Part shown: in pieces, positions 1 to 5,820 of the stretch
Numbering within the stretch: the stretch's first letter is position 1
How the letters are laid out: every line of letters starts with the position of its first letter
Assembly: GCA_026986455.1 (NCBI GenBank)
Contig: JALSON010000010.1
Coordinates: 1-5,820 of the forward strand
Origin: Thermococcaceae archaeon
Lineage (GTDB): Archaea > Methanobacteriota_B > Thermococci > Thermococcales > Thermococcaceae
Reading direction: 5' to 3'
DNA length: 5,820 nucleotides
Made by a program: the position numbers and the translations under genes
The notes under the pieces: model-generated
Database searches by the model: none
What the model was told of the DNA's origin: nothing
The model's input: the letters and a program-made list of their open reading frames with translations, nothing else

Positions 1-521
1 TCAAGGATAACGAGAATCTCCTCCATGCTCTTGGCATCCGCCATTGCCTTTATCCTGGGAACCATTGTGCCGAGGTCGGTTATATAATTAACAGCCGGCT
101 CTCCGCTGATTTTAGCATTAACAACGCTTGCGATATTCCGGATATCCCATTCCTGCAGGAGCAGCCTGAAGAAGGGATTAACCCTTCCCGGCAGAATTTT
201 AAACATCAGGCTGTAAACCCCGGCAAGAGCCCTGTCCAGAGCCCTGTCTATTGATTCCGCATCATAGCTCGGAAGATTGCTCAGATAATCCCTGTAGTCA
301 CTGTCCTCAAGGTTGATGACGAAGTTGCTCAGGGTCTTTGACTCCGCAAGCTCATTGAACCTCTGATCGCTGAAGAGCCTTGCCTCCATAGCCATAATCC
401 GGGCATTTGGATAGGAATATGGTGTGTACTTCCAGAGGATTCGGGTCGTTTTGTATCCCACCCACGTGAATATCAGGGCAAGAGTGGTGTCGAGGATTCC
501 TGTTACAGCGGTTACTTCCAT
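1..521 (-). CDS. atpC: A-type ATP synthase subunit C, N-terminal part (runs off window)
   Basis: This subunit (related to eukaryotic V-ATPase subunit d) caps the proteolipid ring on the cytoplasmic side and receives the central shaft (subunits D and F). 173 codons are visible and the frame is open through the left edge; family members are about 370 residues, so roughly half is missing. Recognisable stretches are the YTPYSYPNARI motif (residues 32-42, followed by MAMEARL) and NPFFRLLLQEWDIRNI (115-130), both as I recall them from Thermococcales AtpC. Residues 4-25 are strongly hydrophobic (LALIFTWVGY), which is unusual for a peripheral subunit. The ATG at 521-519 is chosen because a GGTGATC ribosome binding site lies just upstream and because later Met codons (43, 45) would cut into the conserved motif. 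It starts 5 bases after the atpE stop. Identification is by remembered family sequence and by position after atpE. Confidence 0.95.
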   Translation of the reverse strand, partial: MEVTAVTGILDTTLALIFTWVGYKTTRILWKYTPYSYPNARIMAMEARLFSDQRFNELAESKTLSNFVINLEDSDYRDYLSNLPSYDAESIDRALDRALAGVYSLMFKILPGRVNPFFRLLLQEWDIRNIASVVNAKISGEPAVNYITDLGTMVPRIKAMADAKSMEEILVIL

Positions 522-524
522 CCC

Positions 525-531
525 GATCACC
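525..531 (-). promoter_or_regulatory. Ribosome binding site of atpC overlapping the atpE stop
   Basis: The minus strand reads GGTGATC here, matching the anti-Shine-Dalgarno end of archaeal 16S rRNA. Its TGA is the stop codon of atpE (529-527). The ATG of atpC follows three bases after the final C. Termination of atpE and initiation of atpC therefore use the same bases, which suggests translational coupling and supports the chosen atpC start. Confidence 0.7.
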
Positions 532-1138
532 CGAATAGCACGCCGGCGATTTCAGCCCTCAGCTCGCTTCTGAGCCTCTCTATTCTCGCCTCAAACCTGT
601 TGTCCACCCTGACCGTTCTTTCCGGGCTCTCGATCAGAACTCCCCCTATAGTATCCACCTCTTCCCCGAGGGTAATCTCAACGTCCCTGCCGAGCTTTTC
701 CCTGACCCTAGCCGCAAAGTCCTCGAAGTTCCTCTCAATAAGCTCAAGGGTGGCCTTATTGGAGCTTATGAAAACTCTGTCCTCATTGATCTCCCGAATA
801 CCCTGAACCGTCAGGTCAACCAGCATCCTGTAGTATTCCTCCTCCGGGAGCTCCATGAGTTTTTCCCTGAGGGCTTTCAGAACTTCCCCTATAAGCTCCT
901 CCTGAAGGGCGAGCTTCTTCTTCCTGACCTCCAGCTTGGCACTGGCAACTATCCGCTGTTTTTCAATCTCCGCCTGCGTCTGAGCTTTTCTGAATATCCA
1001 CTCTGCTCTGGCCCTTGCCCTTCTCTCAGCCTCGGCCCTGATCTTCTCTGCCTCTTCCTTTGCCTGATTCAGGATATAGTTTATCTTCTGCTCTGCTTCC
1101 CTGTTGATTTCCTCAATGATGAGCTGTGCCCCTTCCAT
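527..1138 (-). CDS. atpE: A-type ATP synthase subunit E (peripheral stalk)
   Basis: Subunit E pairs with subunit H to form the peripheral stalks that hold the catalytic A3B3 head against subunit I, on the cytoplasmic side. The protein is 203 residues, the usual length. Residues 1 to about 85 form a highly charged Ala/Glu/Lys/Arg-rich coiled coil. The rest is the globular C-terminal domain, with the conserved IGGVLIES segment (164-171) and DNRFEARIERLRSELR (179-194), and ends in VLFG. The start at 1138 is preceded by GGGAGGAG (1151-1144) at a 5-base spacing. It lies 35 bases downstream of the atpK stop, the largest gap inside the atp operon, and that gap contains part of a strong hairpin. Its stop overlaps the atpC ribosome binding site. 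Confidence 0.97.
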   Translation of the reverse strand: MEGAQLIIEEINREAEQKINYILNQAKEEAEKIRAEAERRARARAEWIFRKAQTQAEIEKQRIVASAKLEVRKKKLALQEELIGEVLKALREKLMELPEEEYYRMLVDLTVQGIREINEDRVFISSNKATLELIERNFEDFAARVREKLGRDVEITLGEEVDTIGGVLIESPERTVRVDNRFEARIERLRSELRAEIAGVLFG

Positions 1139-1163
1139 CGTTTCTCCTCCCGTTAAGGGTTGG

Positions 1164-1665
<502 letters not shown>

Positions 1666-1669
1666 TCAA

Positions 1670-1676
1670 CACCTCC
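1670..1676 (-). promoter_or_regulatory. Consensus ribosome binding site of atpK
   Basis: The minus strand reads GGAGGTG, seven bases before the atpK ATG. It is the only uninterrupted full match to the archaeal consensus among the starts in this window. It directly abuts the atpI stop codon (TAA at 1679-1677). A strong site suits a subunit needed in about ten copies per complex. Confidence 0.8.
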
Positions 1677-3659
1677 TTAAGCTTCAAACTCCAGTTCCAG
1701 TTTTGAAATTTCCCTTTTGGCCCTGAAGGGCTCAAACCGCTTACCTTCACCTGAGTAAAACGTCCCGAAAAATTCAACATAATGCAAACGTAAGGAATGA
1801 ACGAAGGCTCCAAGGGAGTTTATTGCGGTCGAGAAGAACTGACCGCCTATGAAGAGAGGGATGCCGAGCACTATGCCTATCGGGACTGCACCTATCCTGA
1901 TTCCCCAGACCATCTGGACGAGGATGTTGACAACCATTGCTATGCCTGCAGTCGCTAAAGCCAGCGCCATCAGCCTTGCGTAGCTCAGCCAGTTGCCCAC
2001 AAATCCAAAGAAGTCGGAGATTATGAGCAGGGCTGCCAGTCCGCCGTTCTTGAGTTCGCTGAACACGAAGAGCACAAACCCCGCTCCGAAGAGACCTTTG
2101 GCCGCTAATGCAAGTCCCGGATAGTCCTTTGAGATTACGAAGAGCACCACGGCTATTATTATGAGCATCCATGAAAGCTGCTCCAGCAGAGCCTCCTTCG
2201 TCTCACCGTTCCTGAGTTTAACCATGAAGCCAATCGTGTAGCCTATGAACATGTGGATAAGGCCTATTGCAAGGGCAATTTCAAGCACAGTCAGGGCGCC
2301 TTTCATTGTATCCAGCAGCCTCGGCACGTGGATGCCCGCAAGGTCAAGGGCATTGCCGAAATAGCTGCCGAAGAGGATTCCAAGGAGCATCGTGAAGAAA
2401 GAGCTGAAGAGGAGTATGTTTGCAAACTTCCATGTGCCGTCCCTGAGGTGTTTGTGCCCCTTTATCAGCAGTGCAGCGACGATGCCTATTATAAGGCCGT
2501 ACATGAAGTCAGTGAGCATGAAGCCGAAAAAGAACGAATAGGTGAATGCCATTATCGGCGTCGGGTCAAACTCGTTATACTTGGGAACACCGAACATCTC
2601 GGTGAGCATCTCAAATGGCTCTATAAACTTCGGATTTTTGAGCTTGATGGGGATTTCGTCCAGCTCTCCGGGTTCGGGGTCTCTGATGCTTATGTATGCC
2701 TTATTCTCGGTTATCCTTCTGATTCCACCCACCACATCGGGGACCTTCTCCTTCGGGAGCCAGCCCGTCAGGGCAAATGTCATGTTGGTTCTCGCAAGGC
2801 TGCTCAGTATCGTGGCTTTGTCCCTCTCATTCTCCATCAGCTCGTGATAGAAAATGACATCCTCATAGTACTGCTCGGAGAGCCATTCGGCCTCTTTTCT
2901 GGCCTTTTCGAGCTCCGCCTCCTTTTCCCTGAGCTTTTTCCTGTATTCAGCTGCAAGCTCCTCGGGGGTTCCCTTCCCCTCCGGAATCTCAAGCCTCTCC
3001 AGGGAGTGTTTGGCCAGAACCGGGTTTGCCTTCTCATAATCCTTCCTCAGGAATACAAAGAGCACCAGATACCTGTCCTTGAGCTCCTTTGAAATGCCAA
3101 CGAATTTTTCACCAACTGTCCTCTTCAGGTCCTCAAGCAGGGGTGCGTGTTTATCCTTATCCACGGTTCCAACGACTATTTCGAGCATATCGGTTGATTT
3201 GAGGTACTCCACCTCGATGTTGAGGACGGAAAGGAGCTCCAGTATTGCAATGCTGGCCCTTATCCTTTCCATCTCGGTTTGTGTTGCGTTAAGCTTGCCC
3301 TCAACAGCCTTTATCTCCGGCTCAACCTTCTCAAGAAAGGCCTCCACATCCTTTATCAGCTGCTCAATTCCCCTGTACCTGTAGGTTTTCTTCTTCTTTT
3401 CGGGAGGGAAGAAGAACTCCCTGAGTCCTCCACCGCTCTCCTTCTTATGGGCCCTGAGGAAATCAACGAGGCGGGAGATGCCTATGCTGTACGATGCCGC
3501 TTTTCTGTAAAATTCATTGGGGACATCCTTCTGGGCGAGCTTGACCTCAACCTCCCTAACCTCAACAACACCCTCTTCGTGAAGGTATGTCAGGACTCTG
3601 TCCTTATACCTCCCGAGGCTGATAACCTCAATCTTGGCCATCTCCTCAGGTTTAAACAT
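1677..3659 (-). CDS. atpI: A-type ATP synthase subunit I (stator membrane subunit a)
   Basis: AtpI provides the two half-channels through which ions reach and leave the proteolipid ring, and anchors the peripheral stalks. Its 660 residues are the normal length. Residues 1 to about 345 are a soluble, charged arm with coiled coils (about 97-135 and 232-262). Residues about 365-630 are the membrane domain with about eight helices. Key family motifs are visible: the FGFMLTDFMYGLI segment (378-390), the SYARLMALALA helix with R562 (counterpart of the essential arginine of yeast Vph1) and HSLRLHYVEFF with R624 (the second conserved arginine). The start at 3659 has GAGGGAG five bases upstream (3671-3665) and lies one base after the atpH stop (TGA-A-ATG), indicating coupled translation. 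Nothing is truncated or missing. Confidence 0.98.
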   Translation of the reverse strand: MFKPEEMAKIEVISLGRYKDRVLTYLHEEGVVEVREVEVKLAQKDVPNEFYRKAASYSIGISRLVDFLRAHKKESGGGLREFFFPPEKKKKTYRYRGIEQLIKDVEAFLEKVEPEIKAVEGKLNATQTEMERIRASIAILELLSVLNIEVEYLKSTDMLEIVVGTVDKDKHAPLLEDLKRTVGEKFVGISKELKDRYLVLFVFLRKDYEKANPVLAKHSLERLEIPEGKGTPEELAAEYRKKLREKEAELEKARKEAEWLSEQYYEDVIFYHELMENERDKATILSSLARTNMTFALTGWLPKEKVPDVVGGIRRITENKAYISIRDPEPGELDEIPIKLKNPKFIEPFEMLTEMFGVPKYNEFDPTPIMAFTYSFFFGFMLTDFMYGLIIGIVAALLIKGHKHLRDGTWKFANILLFSSFFTMLLGILFGSYFGNALDLAGIHVPRLLDTMKGALTVLEIALAIGLIHMFIGYTIGFMVKLRNGETKEALLEQLSWMLIIIAVVLFVISKDYPGLALAAKGLFGAGFVLFVFSELKNGGLAALLIISDFFGFVGNWLSYARLMALALATAGIAMVVNILVQMVWGIRIGAVPIGIVLGIPLFIGGQFFSTAINSLGAFVHSLRLHYVEFFGTFYSGEGKRFEPFRAKREISKLELEFEA

Positions 3660-3660
3660 T

Positions 3661-3972
3661 TCAGCTCCCTCTTACGAGCTTTATTCCTGCATCAATGGCC
3701 TTCTCAAAGTTCTCAACCGCCCTCGCCTTCAGTTCCTCAAGCTCCTCATCACCTTGTTTGAGAATGATCCGGGCCTCTTTTTCGCCTTCTCTCTTCTTTT
3801 CCTCGATTAGAAGAGCACCTTCCTTCTCTGCCTCCTCAATGATTTGCTTTTCAATGGCTTTGGCTTCTTCCCTTGCCTTTAAAACTATCTGCTTGGCCTC
3901 TTCCTTGGCCTTTTCAATCCTCCCCTCTGCTGCCTTTTCAGCATCAACAATCTGTTTAATGACCTCCTCCAT
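3661..3972 (-). CDS. atpH: A-type ATP synthase subunit H (peripheral stalk coiled coil)
   Basis: AtpH pairs with AtpE in the peripheral stalks. The 103-residue protein is almost entirely Glu/Lys/Ala-rich helix (about 5-90), consistent with the right-handed coiled coil known for this family, and ends in a short AIDAGIKLVRGS tail. It is the first gene of the atp operon, the usual place in Thermococcales. The frame extends upstream to a GTG at 4053, but that extension would run through the TATA-like element and lacks coiled-coil character. The ATG at 3972-3970, preceded by a G7 tract, gives the expected family length and N-terminus (MEEVIKQIV). The stop is one base before the atpI start. Confidence 0.95.
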   Translation of the reverse strand: MEEVIKQIVDAEKAAEGRIEKAKEEAKQIVLKAREEAKAIEKQIIEEAEKEGALLIEEKKREGEKEARIILKQGDEELEELKARAVENFEKAIDAGIKLVRGS

Positions 3973-3978
3973 GATGAG

Positions 3979-3985
3979 CCCCCCC
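3979..3985 (-). promoter_or_regulatory. G7 tract serving as the probable ribosome binding site of atpH
   Basis: The minus strand has seven consecutive G residues, six bases before the atpH ATG. There is no normal GGAGG or GGTGAT in this leader. Five of the G residues can pair with the CCUCC of the anti-Shine-Dalgarno if one G-U pair is allowed. The spacing is right for a ribosome binding site, so I call it one, but it is atypical. Confidence 0.5.
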
Positions 3986-4031
3986 GATGAATGTGAAAAA
4001 TTATACACCAGAATTGGCTTCAACACCTGCC

Positions 4032-4044
4032 TTAAATAATTTAT
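4032..4044 (-). promoter_or_regulatory. Archaeal BRE/TATA promoter element of the atp operon
   Basis: On the minus strand, ATAAA (4044-4040) fits the BRE pattern RNWAA and is followed by TTATTTAA (4039-4032), a TATA-like box. Transcription would begin about 25 bases downstream, near 4008-4014, giving a leader of about 35-40 bases before atpH. A second AT-rich stretch, GTATAATTTTT (4006-3996), could be an alternative box, but it would give an almost leaderless mRNA and leave the G7 ribosome binding site unused. Position and composition support the call; the start site itself is not visible. Confidence 0.55.
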
Positions 4045-4057
4045 GGTCTGCACTTGG

Positions 4058-4137
4058 CTACTGTATTCCCGCTATGGGCCTTAGAACCCTGAAATGACTA
4101 CTGTGTCGCTGTTAAGAACGTCAAAGCCCTGAAATTG
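4058..4137. repeat. Degenerate 40-bp tandem direct repeat upstream of the atp promoter
   Basis: Two 40-base units (4058-4097 and 4098-4137) lie head to tail. Each begins with CTACTGT and carries CCCTGAAAT at offset 29 (4087-4095 and 4127-4135). By hand alignment without gaps, 26 of 40 positions match. The units lie between the trkA terminator region and the atp TATA-like element. They contain no coding frame that I recognise and do not resemble Thermococcales CRISPR repeats. They could be an old duplication or paired regulatory binding sites. Confidence 0.45.
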
Positions 4138-4153
4138 AACATGCATGAACACA

Positions 4154-4189
4154 GCAAAAGGAAGAGAATAAAAGAGCAAAGGAATGCTC
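4154..4189 (-). terminator. Probable transcription terminator after trkA
   Basis: Directly at the trkA stop, the minus strand forms a 5-bp stem (GAGCA, loop TTCCTT, TGCTC). It is followed by a pyrimidine-rich run with TTTT (4173-4170), several TT pairs and a second TTTT (4159-4156). Archaeal RNA polymerase terminates mainly on T-rich tracts, so this is a reasonable terminator for the secD-trkA unit. The stem is short and the T runs are interrupted, so some read-through into the atp operon is possible. Confidence 0.5.
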
Positions 4190-4880
4190 AACCGTGTTCT
4201 TCTTTTTTCTTCTTCTCAAGTATGGATTTAATTTCATTCAACGCACTGTTCTTTGCAAAAACTATCACCTGTCCCTTGTCGGGCAGCCTGGTGTCACCAG
4301 AGGGTATTGTGAGGTTCCCCTTTTCATCGTAGACCGCTATTATCAGGGAATCCCTCGGGAGATTCAGGTCCTTAACGGCTTTCCCTGCGATATCCTTCCC
4401 CTCATCGATTTTGAACTCGACTATCTCCGCTCCCTCACGCGGGAAGAGAACCCTGTTGAATCCGGGAGTTATTATGTTCCTGAAGATGTACTCTGCGGCT
4501 ATCTCCTCAGGAGAAATTATGAAGTCAAAGTACCTGCGGAAGTCCTCAATCTCCTCAAACAGGGCTTTGTTTTTCGGATTGCTTATCCTCAGCACCGTCT
4601 TGATTTTCGGGTTGAGGTGCTTGGCCAGAATGCAGGCAAGTAGATTGGCATCGTCTTTACCTGTGAGGGCGGCAAAAGCGGAGGCCTGCTTTATGTTTGC
4701 CTCCTCAAGGATTTTCTGGTCCGTTGCGTCGCCTTCTATTACGAGACCGTTGAGGAGGAACGAGAGCTCCTTGGCCCTCTCCTTGTTCATCTCGATTATT
4801 GTGACGTCATGCCCTTCGTTCTCAAGCATCTTGGCCACAAGGTAGCCAACCCTGCCCGCCCCCATTATGATTACGAACAT
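4188..4880 (-). CDS. trkA: TrkA-family RCK protein (NAD-binding potassium transport regulator)
   Basis: RCK proteins assemble as rings under K+ transporters or channels and gate them in response to bound nucleotide. Residues 1 to about 120 form the Rossmann RCK_N domain: FVIIMGAGRVG with the GxGxxG loop at 7-12, an acidic residue ending the second strand (E30, typical of NAD binding), and the conserved GDAT (50-53). Residues about 150-222 are the RCK_C ligand-binding domain. The protein ends in a charged KKKKEEHG tail. At 230 residues it is a normal single-RCK length. The ATG at 4880-4878 overlaps the secD stop as TGATG and has GGGTGAG five bases upstream. A GTG three bases earlier (4883) is possible but only two bases from that site. 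No TrkH or channel gene is visible, so its membrane partner is unknown. Confidence 0.9.
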   Translation of the reverse strand: MFVIIMGAGRVGYLVAKMLENEGHDVTIIEMNKERAKELSFLLNGLVIEGDATDQKILEEANIKQASAFAALTGKDDANLLACILAKHLNPKIKTVLRISNPKNKALFEEIEDFRRYFDFIISPEEIAAEYIFRNIITPGFNRVLFPREGAEIVEFKIDEGKDIAGKAVKDLNLPRDSLIIAVYDEKGNLTIPSGDTRLPDKGQVIVFAKNSALNEIKSILEKKKKEEHG

Positions 4881-5820
4881 CACTTCTCACCCGCAAGGAG
4901 GTATTTGGCGATTTCAGCATAGGCGGGTCTTGTTATGCCTATTCCTATGAGGACGCCGAGTATGGTCGTCACCGCAAATCCCTTGAGGCTTCCGACGAAA
5001 TACACGAGCAGGAATGACATTGCCACAACGGTTGTGGTCGCCGAGGCGAGTATGACGAAGAACGCCCTCCCCATTCTCCTCAGCATGCCGAGCCTCCTCG
5101 AGATTCTGCCCGTGCTCTTTCCTCCGAGGAGCTCGTCCGTTATAACGATCTGCTGGTCGACACCGGTACCTATGGCAGCTATTATTCCCGCTATACTCGG
5201 CAGGTCGAGGTTCCACTTTATGAGGGATGCCACCCCGAGGATGATTATAACCTCAAACAGGCTTGTCGAAGCCACCGGAATGGCTATCTTAAGCCTCCTG
5301 TAGTGGAAATAGACTATCAGAAGCACGGCAATCAGTGCACCGATTCCTGCATAGATCGCCTGATTCTTGAAGTCCTCACCGAGTCTGGGCGAGATGAACT
5401 CCATGCCCACGACCCTGAGCTTGACAGGCAGCGAACCTGTCTGGAGCACCGTTGCTATGGTGTGGGCTTCCTGCATGGCGCTGAGCCTATCCGGGGAGGA
5501 GCCCTGTATCTGGACGTCCTGCCTCGGAATACCCTCTGCCAGCCCGGCCCCAACAGCATAAGGCCCATAGAGACCGAGAACCCTTGTTATCAGTGCTTTG
5601 TTGCTCTCTCCATTGGCCTGAGTCGCCGTTCTGACGGTCAGGCCTTCGGCCGTAGCCTTTTCCTCAACCACCTTTGCAAGATTGCTATCCACATTGATAA
5701 GGACTATCCTGTCCTTCTTCATATCCCTGGCCATTTTGATTATCTCATCGGCGCTCTGGTTTTTGTATATGACCGGGGTTATGTGAAAGGCCTTTGTAAC
5801 CCTCTCCATCAGGGTGGGGG
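4880..5820 (-). CDS. secD: Protein-export membrane protein SecD, C-terminal part (runs off window)
   Basis: SecD works with SecF beside the SecYE channel and uses the membrane ion gradient to help complete protein export. About 313 residues are visible and the frame is open through the right edge, so the N-terminus, first membrane helix and part of the external P1 domain are missing. Numbering from the Met at 5809, the visible part has external domain sequence to about 145, including the family motif LQTGSLPVKL (122-131) and SPRLGEDF (140-147). Five membrane helices follow (about 151-169, 174-197, 204-226, 249-272, 275-297). The fourth helix of the full protein holds LPSIAGIIAAIGTGVD with D218, the counterpart of the conserved aspartate implicated in proton-driven cycling. 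The stop overlaps the trkA start. In archaea secF commonly adjoins secD and may lie just outside. Confidence 0.95.
   Translation of the reverse strand, partial: PTLMERVTKAFHITPVIYKNQSADEIIKMARDMKKDRIVLINVDSNLAKVVEEKATAEGLTVRTATQANGESNKALITRVLGLYGPYAVGAGLAEGIPRQDVQIQGSSPDRLSAMQEAHTIATVLQTGSLPVKLRVVGMEFISPRLGEDFKNQAIYAGIGALIAVLLIVYFHYRRLKIAIPVASTSLFEVIIILGVASLIKWNLDLPSIAGIIAAIGTGVDQQIVITDELLGGKSTGRISRRLGMLRRMGRAFFVILASATTTVVAMSFLLVYFVGSLKGFAVTTILGVLIGIGITRPAYAEIAKYLLAGEK
4886..4892 (-). promoter_or_regulatory. Ribosome binding site of trkA inside the secD end
   Basis: The minus strand reads GGGTGAG within the last codons of secD. It is five bases from the ATG at 4880 but only two from the alternative GTG at 4883, so it favours the ATG. 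Together with the TGATG overlap it implies that trkA is translated from the secD message. Confidence 0.6.

Noticed and set aside
2253..3092. A long open frame (279 codons) on the plus strand
   Set aside because: It lies wholly opposite atpI, has no ribosome binding site or recognisable domain, and its composition (Cys/His/Leu-rich) is that of an antisense shadow of a charged, coiled-coil gene.
1677..3659. Possible frameshift or split in atpI
   Set aside because: The frame is continuous over the full expected length, with both conserved arginines and all membrane segments in order.
3973..4053. Longer AtpH beginning at the GTG at 4053
   Set aside because: The extra 27 residues are not coiled-coil and would place the start inside or beside the TATA-like element. 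The ATG at 3972 gives the family length and N-terminus.
4058..4140. CRISPR array or C/D-box guide RNA
   Set aside because: There are only two degenerate units and no conserved repeat/spacer alternation. CTGA occurs twice, but no proper RTGATGA box C lies at the right distance and the spacing between the boxes is too long.
4135..4643. Plus-strand open frames opposite trkA, one beginning in the intergenic region
   Set aside because: The Phe/Ser runs are the antisense of the trkA lysine/glutamate tail. There is no promoter or ribosome binding site, and trkA itself is a clear family member.

Overview
This window is a stretch of an archaeal chromosome, almost certainly from the order Thermococcales. 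The visible proteins closely resemble what I remember of Thermococcus/Pyrococcus/Palaeococcus A-type ATP synthase subunits. The base composition is moderate, the genes are tightly packed with GGAGGTG/GGTGATC-type ribosome binding sites, and there is an archaeal BRE/TATA-like promoter. The exact genus cannot be fixed from this window; its roughly balanced GC content fits Thermococcus or Palaeococcus better than the AT-rich Pyrococcus species. All genes are on the minus strand, so transcription runs from high to low coordinates. I see no gene on the plus strand, no stable RNA gene, no CRISPR array and no mobile element.

Layout in transcription order. (1) 5820-4880: the C-terminal ~313 residues of SecD, entering from outside the window. 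(2) 4880-4188: a complete TrkA-type RCK protein whose start overlaps the secD stop by one base (TGATG). (3) 4187-3973: a 215-base intergenic region. It holds a small hairpin plus T-rich tract (probable terminator), a degenerate 40-bp tandem repeat, an AT-rich BRE/TATA-like element and a G7 ribosome binding site. (4) 3972-1: the first five genes of the A-type (archaeal V-type) ATP synthase operon in the order atpH, atpI, atpK, atpE, atpC. atpC runs off the left edge; the usual continuation would be atpF, atpA, atpB, atpD.

How the genes work together. AtpI (stator membrane subunit a) and AtpK (proteolipid rotor ring) form the ion-conducting A0 sector. AtpE and AtpH form the peripheral stalks, and AtpC is the adaptor joining the central shaft to the proteolipid ring. 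AtpK has four membrane helices but only one ion-binding carboxylate (E142). The surrounding residues match a sodium-binding site, so the enzyme is probably Na+-coupled. SecD (protein export) and the TrkA-like regulator (cation transport) form a separate, membrane-related transcription unit upstream.

The window is mostly ordinary core genome and I found no undescribed multi-gene system. The points most worth a second look are a strong 11-bp hairpin centred on the atpK stop codon, the 40-bp degenerate repeat just upstream of the atp promoter, the hydrophobic N-terminus of AtpC, and the single-site Na+-type proteolipid.
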